Shown here piece by piece: positions 16,110 to 24,673 of a stretch of 64,000 bases of DNA. A program made the translations under genes and the position numbers. Origin of the DNA: a bacterium (GTDB taxonomy: Bacteria > SZUA-79 > Acidulodesulfobacterales > Acidulodesulfobacteraceae). Position 1 is the first letter of the stretch; each line of letters opens with the position of its first letter. The stretch covers positions 1 to 64,000 of the forward strand of contig JAKAFU010000004.1 in assembly GCA_021825865.1 (NCBI GenBank). Direction: 5' to 3'. The notes under the pieces are model-generated. The model was not told the DNA's origin and made no database searches. It worked only from the letters and a program-made list of their open reading frames with translations.

Positions 16110-18482
16110 ATGACCGATAATGAAACCGTTAAAAATTCCGGCTCAGAAAGTTCAAAATCTGATACTGTTCAAGACTTAAAAGGTTTAACAACGGAAGAAG
16201 CAAAAAAATTATCGCAGCAATATGGATTAAACGCCATAAAGGAACAAAAAAAAGGTGCTTTCCTTATTTTTCTTTCAAAATTTTGGGGCCCTGTTTCATG
16301 GATGCTTGAATTTACATTTATCATCGAATTAATTCTTGGCAAATATGCGGAAGCATATATCATTATAGGTTTAATTTTATTTAATGCCATTATTGCCTTT
16401 ACTCAAGAAAACAAAGCAAATGAGGCATTAGAGCTGTTGAAACAGCAGCTCAAAATTATAACACGAGTCTTAAGGGATGGAAAATGGATAAAATTATCTG
16501 CGGAGCAGTTAGTACCCGGAGACATTATTCATATAAGAATGGGTGATTTAGTACCTGCAGATACGGAAATAATATCTGGCAACGTTATGGTTGACCAATC
16601 GTCTCTTACCGGAGAATCCCAGCCTGTAGATAGAGAGCAGGGCGGAACTATATACTCAGGTTCGGTAATTAAAAGAGGGGAAGCAACCTGTAAAGTTATA
16701 GCAACAGGTGCGAACAGCTACTTCGGCAAAACAGCGGAACTTATAAAATCCGCTAAAACAAAAGGTCATTTAGAAGAACTTATTATGAAAATCGTAAGAT
16801 ATTTTATTATGATTGACGGTATGTTAGTGGGAGCAATTTTAATTTATGCCTTTATATACAAATTAAATTTTGCTGAAATTTTACCTTTTGCTTTAATTTT
16901 ACTTGTTGCTTCTATCCCTGTTGCTCTTCCGGTCACGTTTACTTTAGCAACGGCTCTTGCATCATTAGAATTATCTAAAAAAGGCATTCTTGTAACTCAT
17001 TTGTCCGCTATCGAAGATATTGCGTCAATGGAAGAATTATGCAGCGATAAAACAGGCACTCTGACGGAAAATATTCTTACGCTTTCAGCTTTTAAATCTT
17101 TTCAGCCGTTCAGCGATAATGAACTGTTATCTTATGCGATGGCTGCATCCGATGAATCTGACCAGGACCCCATAGACATGTCTATAATTTCATATATTAA
17201 AAATAATAAAACTAAAATTATAGAATTTGGAAATAAAATAAAATTTATCCCTTTTGACCCGCAGACTAAAAGGTCTGAAGCAATTTACGAAAAATCTAAT
17301 GACAAACAAAAAATAAGGATAGTAAAAGGTTCACCCATCGTTATTTCGCAAATAGCCCATAATTCAGAATTAATTTCTAAAGAATCTAAAAATTTTGAAG
17401 CAAACGGTTTTCGAGTACTTGCCGTAGCTATGGGTAATGAAAACGATGAAAAATTAACTCTTGTCGGTCTTTTAGGTTTATCAGACCCGCCGAGAGAAGA
17501 TTCAAAACAATTATTGCAGGAACTTAAAGATTTAGGGGTTAGGGTGAGAATGGTAACAGGCGATACTGAACTGACGGCAAAAACAATTGCTGCGAAAATT
17601 GGGCTCGGGCAAAATATATGCAAACGAGATAGTTTTAAAAACCCTGCCCAATGCGATGTTTTTGCCGGTGTATTTCCTGAAGATAAGTTTCATCTGGTTC
17701 AGGGATTACAAAAACTTAAAAAAATAACCGGCATGACCGGCGACGGAGTGAATGATGCGCCTGCACTAAAACAGGCAGAAGTCGGAATTGCCGTTTCTAA
17801 TGCAACAGATGTTGCAAAAGCATCTGCAAGCTTAATATTAACAAAGCCCGGATTGGAAAATATAGTAGATGCGGTAAAAGACGGTAGAATGGTTTATCAG
17901 AGAATGCTGACTTACACGTTAAATAAAATATCTAAAACATTTCAGGTTGCTTTTTTTTTAAGTCTGGGTTTATTAATTTTTGGAGTATTTGTAACAACCC
18001 CGACTCTTATTCTGATTCTAATATTTGCAAACGATTTTGTAACAATGTCGTTAGCAGAAGATAACGTTGTATATTCAAATAAACCTGATAAATGGCATAT
18101 CAAACTGATTGTAACCGCTTCGCTGATTATTGCAGGCGCGTGGCTTATTTATTCATTCTTAGTATATATTATAGGTGCCGATGTTTTGAATTTATCCCTG
18201 GCAAAGATTCAAACCTTAGTATTTCTTGCACTTGTATTCAGCGGTCAAGCAACGGTTTATCTTGTAAGAGAAAGAAGGCATTTTTATAAATCCCGTCCCG
18301 GAACTTATTTGATGCTCGCTACTCTGGGAGATTTAATTGCAGTTACACTAATGGCATATTTCGGTATCTTAATGGCGCCTATTTCTTTAATATACATTGC
18401 AAGCCTATTATTTGGAACATTTATTTATATGGTTATATTAGATTTTATAAAATTTCCGCTGATGAAAAAATTAATAAGCTAA
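16110..18482 (+). CDS. P3A-type plasma-membrane H+-ATPase
   Basis: This P-type ATPase pumps protons out at the cost of ATP. The 790-aa protein has the actuator TGES (167-170), the phosphorylated aspartate D313 in CSDKTGTLT, the nucleotide region with KGSP, and TGDGVNDAPALKQAEVGIAVSNATDVAKASA. It lacks CPC metal-site and Ca2+-pump signatures and matches the short bacterial/archaeal PMA1 type, which has few regulatory extensions. AAGAGGAAA serves as ribosome binding site. In an acidic habitat it would help keep cytoplasmic pH near neutral. The ATP synthase Fo genes are convergent next to it. Confidence 0.93.
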   Translation: MTDNETVKNSGSESSKSDTVQDLKGLTTEEAKKLSQQYGLNAIKEQKKGAFLIFLSKFWGPVSWMLEFTFIIELILGKYAEAYIIIGLILFNAIIAFTQENKANEALELLKQQLKIITRVLRDGKWIKLSAEQLVPGDIIHIRMGDLVPADTEIISGNVMVDQSSLTGESQPVDREQGGTIYSGSVIKRGEATCKVIATGANSYFGKTAELIKSAKTKGHLEELIMKIVRYFIMIDGMLVGAILIYAFIYKLNFAEILPFALILLVASIPVALPVTFTLATALASLELSKKGILVTHLSAIEDIASMEELCSDKTGTLTENILTLSAFKSFQPFSDNELLSYAMAASDESDQDPIDMSIISYIKNNKTKIIEFGNKIKFIPFDPQTKRSEAIYEKSNDKQKIRIVKGSPIVISQIAHNSELISKESKNFEANGFRVLAVAMGNENDEKLTLVGLLGLSDPPREDSKQLLQELKDLGVRVRMVTGDTELTAKTIAAKIGLGQNICKRDSFKNPAQCDVFAGVFPEDKFHLVQGLQKLKKITGMTGDGVNDAPALKQAEVGIAVSNATDVAKASASLILTKPGLENIVDAVKDGRMVYQRMLTYTLNKISKTFQVAFFLSLGLLIFGVFVTTPTLILILIFANDFVTMSLAEDNVVYSNKPDKWHIKLIVTASLIIAGAWLIYSFLVYIIGADVLNLSLAKIQTLVFLALVFSGQATVYLVRERRHFYKSRPGTYLMLATLGDLIAVTLMAYFGILMAPISLIYIASLLFGTFIYMVILDFIKFPLMKKLIS

Positions 18483-18567
18483 TGACTGTTATTATTTAAT
18501 GAAATCTAAATGTGGCAAATACTATAGCACGATATACATTATTAGCTATATACATTATAAAACATAA

Positions 18568-18669
18568 ATAAAACCGATGGAGCATTGGTATATGGTCGTC
18601 TTTCTTGGTATCGGAGGTCAATAAGTAATCGCTTACTAATTTTTATAGCGGGCATTGAGACGGTTTTAT
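18568..18669 (+). other. Structured, relatively G+C-rich intergenic segment
   Basis: ATAAAACCG (18568-18576) pairs with CGGTTTTAT (18661-18669), enclosing an inner hairpin AGTAA-TCGC-TTACT and other short pairings. It lies between the end of the H+-ATPase gene and the terminator of the atp genes. It may be the 3' structure of the ATPase mRNA or a small RNA. The GATGGAG element faintly recalls the fluoride riboswitch but the rest does not fit. Confidence 0.25.
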
Positions 18670-18734
18670 GGCATAAGTATGCGAACAATAAATAACTGAA
18701 TATTAATAATTGCGTACTATTTTATTTGATAATA

Positions 18735-18774
18735 ATAAAAAAGCTGCCGTTCATAAGATTCTGAACGGCAGCTT
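18735..18774 (-). terminator. Rho-independent terminator of the atp genes
   Basis: A perfect 13-bp stem AAGCTGCCGTTCA / TGAACGGCAGCTT (18741-18753 and 18762-18774) with an 8-nt loop is followed on the minus strand by TTTTTTATTATTA. It lies about 60 bases after the atpE stop codon. Confidence 0.85.
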
Positions 18775-18834
18775 AAAACAAAGTGTTGAAATTCCAATAA
18801 TAGTTTATGTTAACCTTTTTAGATATATATAAAC

Positions 18835-19233
18835 TTATTTTAAAATTATTGCTTTGAACGGATTTGCATAAAATAAAATAAATGTAATTAGCAGAGCGTA
18901 TAAAGCTAACGATTCCATAATTGCCATACCGGTAATCATCCATACGATAAGTTTCTTTTCCATTGCAGGATTTCTGCCCATAGATTCCAATGCTCCTCTG
19001 ACTGCGCTTCCCATACCAACGCCTGCTCCAATAACACCTAAACCAATAGCCAAACCTCCGCCGAGTGCAGACAGCCCAAAAAATAAACTTTTAGACATGA
19101 CGTCCGCATGTGACGAAGCTGCCGCATGAACTGCGGATACCGTACTGCTGCCTGCAATATTTGCTGCAAAAACCTTTACGCTTTCAAGCATTACAAGTGC
19201 GAAAGCGACCAAAACAGAAAAAACTTTTAACAT
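18835..19233 (-). CDS. atpE: ATP synthase Fo subunit c
   Basis: Subunit c forms the rotor ring of the F-type ATP synthase. The 132-aa protein is longer than the usual 75-90 because of an N-terminal signal-peptide-like extension plus an Ala/Ser-rich spacer (residues 1-45), a form known in some Deltaproteobacteria. The hairpin helices follow, with the ion-binding carboxylate E107 in MAIMESLALYAL. The helix-1 site of Na+ rings (Gln) is occupied by Met in GVGMGSAV, which favours H+ coupling. ATTGGAGGGG precedes the ATG. Confidence 0.95.
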   Translation of the reverse strand: MLKVFSVLVAFALVMLESVKVFAANIAGSSTVSAVHAAASSHADVMSKSLFFGLSALGGGLAIGLGVIGAGVGMGSAVRGALESMGRNPAMEKKLIVWMITGMAIMESLALYALLITFILFYANPFKAIILK

Positions 19234-19303
19234 TTCCCCTCCAATACAATATTATTTTTAAATTAATTTATTAAGTTATATATATATATTAAACTATTAA
19301 ACG

Positions 19304-19972
19304 CTAAACTTCTTCCATCTCTTCCGATTCTAAAGAAAGTGCTATATAAATTATAGCCAGAAGATAAAAAACGAAAGCCTGCATAAAATCGGTAAAAATT
19401 TGCATGTACATCATTATAGCCGGAACTACCCATGGAAGCAGAAACAATAAAACCGTTACCATAAATTCTTCGGCAAATATATTTGCAAATAGTCGTAATG
19501 CATGCGAAAAAGGTCTTGAAAGCGCCGACATAACTTCTATTATTATCATAATGGGCGCTAAAACTATTAACGGACCCAAAAATTTTTTCAGATATTTAAA
19601 TCCGTGTTTTTTTGCTCCCATAAAATGGGATAATACAAATACTATCAACGCTAATGTAGCAGTAGTATCGATTGTTGCTGTAGGGGAAGTAAACCCCGGA
19701 ATGCTGCCAAGTAAGTTAGAGAATAATATAAAGACGGCAAATGAAGCAATCAGCGGCAAATACATTTCGCCTTCATCACCGATTATTTCCCTCAGGAAAT
19801 ATTCCGTCATGATAATTATGAGTTCAAAAAAACTTTGAACAGCGCCTGGAACGACTTTCAAACTTTTTCCGACAATGAACGCAAATGCAAGAATCACTGC
19901 CATTACAATAATAGTCATAGTCCAGTAAATAGGTATCCCCGGAATATTAATCAAAATCGGTGCTTTTAACAT
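19304..19972 (-). CDS. atpB: ATP synthase Fo subunit a
   Basis: Subunit a forms the stator proton half-channels against the c-ring. The 222-aa protein has five to six hydrophobic helices and the essential arginine R160 in SHALRLFANIFAEE, followed by the C-terminal helix with FTDFMQAFVFYLLAIIYIALS. It lies 70 bp upstream of atpE, and 151 bp after atpI. The alpha, beta, gamma, delta, epsilon and b genes are not here, so the synthase genes are split into at least two loci. Confidence 0.96.
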   Translation of the reverse strand: MLKAPILINIPGIPIYWTMTIIVMAVILAFAFIVGKSLKVVPGAVQSFFELIIIMTEYFLREIIGDEGEMYLPLIASFAVFILFSNLLGSIPGFTSPTATIDTTATLALIVFVLSHFMGAKKHGFKYLKKFLGPLIVLAPIMIIIEVMSALSRPFSHALRLFANIFAEEFMVTVLLFLLPWVVPAIMMYMQIFTDFMQAFVFYLLAIIYIALSLESEEMEEV

Positions 19973-20123
19973 ATATTAAACCTCATAATTTATTAACTAT
20001 ATATTATTTATATTTTAATTCGCACAACTGCTATATTATGCAGCTATTATATATATCTATACAATATATATAATTAAGTGCTCAATAATTTTATTTAGGC
20101 TATCTATTTAGTTTAGTCATTCT

Positions 20124-20558
20124 TTAGTCATTATTGATTAGACGTAAAACCAGCGCTAGAAAAACTGACAAAGGCATAATAGCAAAACCTATAGAAACTC
20201 CGATATAATCATAATAAATTAATTTATATGTTATTATAAAAAAAAAAGAGATTAAGAGCAAGTTTTTTATTAAATTAATAAGGAGCATAGCAGGATTTAA
20301 ATTTTTCTTTTCAATATGTTTAGAAACATATAAACCCATGTCGGCATAAAAAACAAAAGCAATTAAGAATCCGATAAATATACTTAGTGTAAAATTTAAA
20401 TTTTTAAATAAAATTGCTATTAATAAACTAATTATAAAAAAAATTATTATACCGAGCAGGAAAGGAGTATATATCAGAGATGCTATTTTTTTATAATTTT
20501 CATATTTTAGTATTAAGCTCTTTTTTAATTTGTTTATAAATTTCATAAATTCCGGCAA
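20124..20558 (-). CDS. AtpI-like Fo assembly protein
   Basis: The 144-aa protein has four hydrophobic helices with short loops and a lysine-rich N-terminus, matching the ATP synthase subunit I (AtpI/UncI) group by topology, size and position between atpZ and atpB. AtpI assists c-ring assembly. Sequence conservation in this group is low. The reading frame overlaps the 3' end of atpZ; the listed TTG at 20558 and the ATG at 20546 are both possible starts and neither has a strong ribosome binding site. Confidence 0.7.
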   Translation of the reverse strand: MPEFMKFINKLKKSLILKYENYKKIASLIYTPFLLGIIIFFIISLLIAILFKNLNFTLSIFIGFLIAFVFYADMGLYVSKHIEKKNLNPAMLLINLIKNLLLISFFFIITYKLIYYDYIGVSIGFAIMPLSVFLALVLRLINND

Positions 20559-20715
20559 TGAATCCGATTAAAGTGAAAATAATTACGAAAAGATAAATAT
20601 ATCCTGTATATTTATCTAAATAGTATCCTATTGCAAATCCTATAACGGAAGAAATTATAACGTTTAAGCCCAATGAACTCATTCTGGTTATTTGTTTTAT
20701 AAACTGTTTATCCAT
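20500..20715 (-). CDS. AtpZ/AtpQ-like small membrane protein
   Basis: The 71-aa protein has two hydrophobic helices joined by a short polar turn, with GFAIGYYLDKYTG between them and GFIAGIYEIYKQIKKEL at the end. This is the pattern of the AtpZ/putative F0F1-ATPase subunit family encoded at the head of many atp loci. It is the first gene of the atpZ-atpI-atpB-atpE set, right after a terminator on the same strand. Confidence 0.8.
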   Translation of the reverse strand: MDKQFIKQITRMSSLGLNVIISSVIGFAIGYYLDKYTGYIYLFVIIFTLIGFIAGIYEIYKQIKKELNTKI

Positions 20716-20756
20716 TTTTTTTAATTTGTAAATCCATTGTACAATAAGTTATTAAA

Positions 20757-20794
20757 AAATAGGCATTTACTTAAATAAAAGTAAATGCCTATTT
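20757..20794. terminator. Terminator after the Rieske/cytochrome b operon
   Basis: A perfect 16-bp stem (20757-20772 and 20779-20794) containing AGGCATTTAC and its complement has a 6-nt loop. On the minus strand it is followed by ATTTTTTAATAA, and on the plus strand by a T-rich run, so it may act in both directions. It separates the cytochrome operon from atpZ. Confidence 0.8.
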
Positions 20795-20896
20795 GATTTT
20801 TGATTTTATAGCAAAAAAATAAATAAAAGCTCTAAACAGCGAAGCATAGCTGATAAACAATTATGCCGCATAAATTTATTTACTTTATTGAGACTT

Positions 20897-22720
20897 TTAT
20901 TTTAGTGAATCTACATATGTTGCTACAGTTCTCAATTGTGCCGGATTCAAATGATGGTCAGGCATTATCGATGACGGGTCATGAACTCTTGGCGTCTGAA
21001 TTTGCACTTCAATCCAGTGTACGCTGTGACCTCTGTTGCCTTCCTGCGATAAATTTGGTCCTACTGCACCGCCTTTGCCGTCTATTGTATGACATCCTAA
21101 GCATCCTTGAGCGTCGATTATCTTCATTGCAGCCGTTTTTAAAGCAGCCCCGCTAGGCAATGTTACGGCTTTCACGGCAGGTTTCGCTTTAGACGCTGCT
21201 TTGACTTTTTTTGATTTCTTCGTCTTTGCAGTTGTAGATACAGCAGGTTTACCCCATGGCAATGCCGCAGGCGGTGCCCATTTTTTATGTTCTTTTTCAA
21301 GATGCTGATTGTAAGCAATGATGTTTAAAGAGTCTAAATAATGCACGACTTCCTTAGCTTCTGCCAACGTAATAGGACAGCCGTTCACGATTCTCATCTG
21401 ATGTTCTACAAGATGCTTAAACGGGCCGTATGCCTTGCCGTTATACCGTTCAACCCTGTTCAGCGTATGACATATCACGCACTTATCGTGCAATATTCCA
21501 TATCCTTTTTTCACAGGCCACGGATAAATAATTGGAGCAATGTATTTTGTCCCGTTCAGGTTCATCGTCTGATAAATTATTCTGTCTTTACCTCTGGCCA
21601 TTATCTTCATGTAGCCCATAAGCGGAACATTGAATGCTACTAATAATCCGCCGACTATAAGAAATAATTGCGGTATTTTTGAAATAGTTCCGAATTTAAA
21701 ATTAGGCGTTAAATCTTTGAGATAAAATCCGAGTGTCATAAATCCTGTAATAAACAACCCTGTGAGTGCTAAATATTTAACAGGCTGCATATTACCTAAC
21801 ACGCCCATTGAAAGAGGCAGAGCGCCAAATCCCAACGCTACAATCGCAACTATTATAAAAAAACCTATCAAGCCCACAGATACGGTTGGTTTGCTCTTGT
21901 CTCTTCCGTTAATTAATTTCCAGAGCATATAAATAAAGTTCAGGATCAATGCTCCCCCGAGTGATTCCAAGAAATCGTACATTATCCACTGATATTTCCC
22001 AAGCATTATTCTGTTAAATCCATCGCTGGAGGTAGCTCTATAATGTTTAAACCATCCAAAATAGACAATAGGGTAAGCTATCAAGAACATTACGGTTATT
22101 ATGCTGGCGAATGAACCCATCCAGTCGTAAAATTCTTTGTCCTCCTTTTTAGAAGAAATGATATATCTTACTGCTGCATAAATTGCAAGAACGGCAGCCG
22201 ATAATGCAAAAAGCTGGATATTTTTTTCAATAGACAGCAGTATTGACATCGGCGTTCTTATAGCAGTTTTTGGCGTAGGACCCATTGTATAACTTTCGGT
22301 TATTGTATAAAAAACGTCCGAAGCGTATCCTGCAACGAATGCCAATATTCCTATAAAAACATTCCAACCCTGTTTGCCCCGTTCAGGATCAGAATTGAAA
22401 CCCGCATAGTATATTGCTCCCAAAACTAAAAACAGCAGCAGAAAATCCATCGAGTATCCTATAACTCCGGGCTGCAATTTGCTCATAAGTATCCAAAAAT
22501 TTGGTATACCGTTTCTGAGCATGCTTAAAAAATAGAAATAAACAATTGTCTGTATTGTACCGATTATCAGCGATATAAGTATTAACGGCTTTGCAAGCCT
22601 GAAATACCTGTCGTTTTTTTTAAATATCCCTATGTAGTGAGATATAAACGCGATTGCCATAAATCCTAATGCCAATCGATTTATAAATAGGTTTAATATA
22701 TCTACAGTTCCTAAATTCAT
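20897..22720 (-). CDS. Membrane protein fused to two c-type haem domains (third subunit of Rieske/cyt b operon)
   Basis: The 607-aa protein has about ten hydrophobic helices in residues 1-400 and then two c-type cytochrome domains. The first has CVICH (414-418) and the second CLGCH (540-544), with MPDHH as likely Met-ligand region of the second. A flexible Ala/Lys linker (about 493-520) joins them. It follows Rieske and cytochrome b genes and would serve as the electron exit of the complex. The membrane part is not a bc1 cytochrome c1 anchor; it has vague similarity to quinol-oxidase-like subunits (for example NMQPVKYLALTG), which I cannot establish. AAGAGGAG precedes the ATG. Confidence 0.75.
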   Translation of the reverse strand: MNLGTVDILNLFINRLALGFMAIAFISHYIGIFKKNDRYFRLAKPLILISLIIGTIQTIVYFYFLSMLRNGIPNFWILMSKLQPGVIGYSMDFLLLFLVLGAIYYAGFNSDPERGKQGWNVFIGILAFVAGYASDVFYTITESYTMGPTPKTAIRTPMSILLSIEKNIQLFALSAAVLAIYAAVRYIISSKKEDKEFYDWMGSFASIITVMFLIAYPIVYFGWFKHYRATSSDGFNRIMLGKYQWIMYDFLESLGGALILNFIYMLWKLINGRDKSKPTVSVGLIGFFIIVAIVALGFGALPLSMGVLGNMQPVKYLALTGLFITGFMTLGFYLKDLTPNFKFGTISKIPQLFLIVGGLLVAFNVPLMGYMKIMARGKDRIIYQTMNLNGTKYIAPIIYPWPVKKGYGILHDKCVICHTLNRVERYNGKAYGPFKHLVEHQMRIVNGCPITLAEAKEVVHYLDSLNIIAYNQHLEKEHKKWAPPAALPWGKPAVSTTAKTKKSKKVKAASKAKPAVKAVTLPSGAALKTAAMKIIDAQGCLGCHTIDGKGGAVGPNLSQEGNRGHSVHWIEVQIQTPRVHDPSSIMPDHHLNPAQLRTVATYVDSLK

Positions 22721-22854
22721 CTTGATTTGCTCCTCTTAAGTATATAATTGTTATTAGCAACTCAGCAATTAATATTTAATAATAAATTACTACTCTGGCT
22801 ATTGCTGCTTATGGCAAAGTTATCAGCGCCTGAGTGTCCATTATTAAATATACA

Positions 22855-23961
22855 TTAAACGGTTGCCGGCGCTTTCGGTTCCCCGCCTATTAATGTTAAA
22901 TAAACTAACAAAAGTAGAAAGAGTATCCCCAAGACGGTTGCCGCCGGTCTTTTAAACGGACTTCTTTCCTTTGTTCTGTCAATAAACGGGAGAAGGAATA
23001 ATATTCCAAAACCGATTGAAGGAATAAGAAATGTTGAAAATATAATAAGTCCGTGCCCGGGAAAGTATTTCAGTATTTCTTCGTTTGCTAAGAAATACCA
23101 GTCTGCTTCAGGAGCAAAGTTTAACGCCAAGGGTCTGTACATCGGACCTATCGGCGCGCCGACATATACCGCCAATATATAAATAACCGCAAATACAACT
23201 AATGATACAATCATGTCTTTATAAAACTGATCCGGAAAAAAAGGTACTGTTCCATCCGGTTTCAGCCATCTTTTTTCATCATCTTCGCTTATTTTGCTAT
23301 TTTTGTATTCTAATGCCATACCCTGATGACCGGTTTTTCTTATTAAGAATAAGTGTATCGGTATAAACATTATTACCACAATAGGCAATAACCACACATG
23401 AACGGCAAAGATATGCTGCATAGTTAAAACGCTTGTCTCCGTGCCGCCTCTGGCGATTTCTCTTATAAAACCTCCAATAAACGGAGTATGAGAGGCAACA
23501 TTAGTAAGAACGTTTATAGTCCACCATGAATTTTCGTTACCGACAAGCATATAACCTGTCAAACCTAAGACAACAACCACGGAAAACAGTACCATACCTG
23601 CAATCCATTGCATTTCCCTAGGTTTTTTATAAGCTCCGGAAAAGTACACCCTTGCCATGTGTATGAGTATAACGAATATCATGGTAAAGGCGCCCCAGAG
23701 ATGAATGCCTAATAATATATTTCCAAAAACAACATGGTGCTTCAGAAAATATGTGGCATTTCTTGCTATCGGAAAATAAGGAACATAATAAAACAGCAAA
23801 AATATGCCTGTCACTACCTGAACGGTAAAAAGAAAAGCAAGCAGACTTCCTAAGGTATACGCCCAGCCTCCGCGTCTCGGTATTCTCTCACCGTTAAATT
23901 CTTCTATTACTTTAGTAAGACCGATTCTTTCATCGAACCAGTTCTGAATTTGTTTAAACAT
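22855..23961 (-). CDS. qcrB: Cytochrome b of a quinol:cytochrome c (bc/b6f-type) complex
   Basis: The 368-aa protein has about eight hydrophobic helices and four haem-b histidines: H87 and H101 (13 residues between) and H188 and H203 (14 between). The 14-residue spacing in the second pair is the b6-type pattern. The quinol site motif PEWY is present as PEADWYF (284-290), common in low-potential, menaquinone-type complexes. The N-terminal and C-terminal halves are in one polypeptide. Its start overlaps the Rieske stop by one base, so translation is probably coupled. Confidence 0.95.
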   Translation of the reverse strand: MFKQIQNWFDERIGLTKVIEEFNGERIPRRGGWAYTLGSLLAFLFTVQVVTGIFLLFYYVPYFPIARNATYFLKHHVVFGNILLGIHLWGAFTMIFVILIHMARVYFSGAYKKPREMQWIAGMVLFSVVVVLGLTGYMLVGNENSWWTINVLTNVASHTPFIGGFIREIARGGTETSVLTMQHIFAVHVWLLPIVVIMFIPIHLFLIRKTGHQGMALEYKNSKISEDDEKRWLKPDGTVPFFPDQFYKDMIVSLVVFAVIYILAVYVGAPIGPMYRPLALNFAPEADWYFLANEEILKYFPGHGLIIFSTFLIPSIGFGILFLLPFIDRTKERSPFKRPAATVLGILFLLLLVYLTLIGGEPKAPATV

Positions 23962-24485
23962 CAGATCCCCCTGTCTTTTGGATTGTCTTTGAACTTATTT
24001 TGAATGTAAACAGTATCCTTATCTTTGCCAAATTTATGAACCCATTGATAAAGAGGTCTTGGCGGAGGTCCGCCGACTACCTGCCCTGTTGCGTTGAACA
24101 TGCCGCCATGGCAAGGGCACAAAAATTTTTGTCTTGCAGCTATCCAGTGTAAGGGACATCCTAAATGCGTGCACTGATTTGAAAAGAACAGCAAATCGCC
24201 GTTAACCTGCTTTACCACAACTACCTGCCTTGGCAAAGTATTAACGGACCAGCCTTCTTTAACTCTAAAATAAACAGGAACAAACTTCGGAGTTAACGGT
24301 TTTAAATTTAAATCACTGATTTTGCCAAGTTTTGTCCAGACAATATCTCTTTTTCTGAACAATGGATTTAAGACTGCACCAAGAATAGGAACCGCTAACG
24401 CGATACCGATAACTGTTGAAATCAATCCAATGACAACCATCATAAAAGTTCGCCTTGAAGGCGATTCTTCCGAGCTTTTTGCCAT
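23961..24485 (-). CDS. qcrA: Rieske iron-sulfur protein
   Basis: The 174-aa protein has an N-terminal Tat-like/membrane anchor (SRRTFMMVVIGLISTVIGIAL) and a Rieske domain. The [2Fe-2S] ligands are C105, H107, C123 and H126, with the stabilising disulfide pair C110 and C125, in CTHLGC and CPCHGG. The twin-arginine SRRTF suggests Tat export of the folded cluster protein. AAGGGGGG precedes the ATG. It is first in the operon with cytochrome b and the membrane-dihaem protein. Confidence 0.96.
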   Translation of the reverse strand: MAKSSEESPSRRTFMMVVIGLISTVIGIALAVPILGAVLNPLFRKRDIVWTKLGKISDLNLKPLTPKFVPVYFRVKEGWSVNTLPRQVVVVKQVNGDLLFFSNQCTHLGCPLHWIAARQKFLCPCHGGMFNATGQVVGGPPPRPLYQWVHKFGKDKDTVYIQNKFKDNPKDRGI

Positions 24486-24543
24486 TTTTTACCCCCCTTT
24501 AGTTTAAATATTATGAATTTAAAAATAATTAATTTGAAAAATT

Positions 24544-24593
24544 AATCTTGTAGGTATTTATATTAATCGTGTAATAAATTTCATTACAAGATT
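24544..24593 (-). terminator. Putative terminator downstream of uvrA
   Basis: AATCTTGTA (24544-24552) and TACAAGATT (24585-24593) form a 9-bp stem with an inner GTAAT/ATTAC pairing. On the minus strand it is followed by AATTTTTC. It lies between uvrA and the Rieske gene. The stem is AT-rich, so strength is doubtful. Confidence 0.4.
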
Positions 24594-24673
24594 TATTTTT
24601 TATCACTATCTCAGTCTAAAGTCAATACTTTTTTATAATTATATTTCCGGTAATATCGTTCTGTATGCAGTAT

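Noticed and set aside
18571-18620. Fluoride-riboswitch-like GATGGAG element
   Set aside because: The pseudoknot-forming downstream part (CUCC-type pairing) is missing and the element is at the 3' side of a gene, not in a leader.
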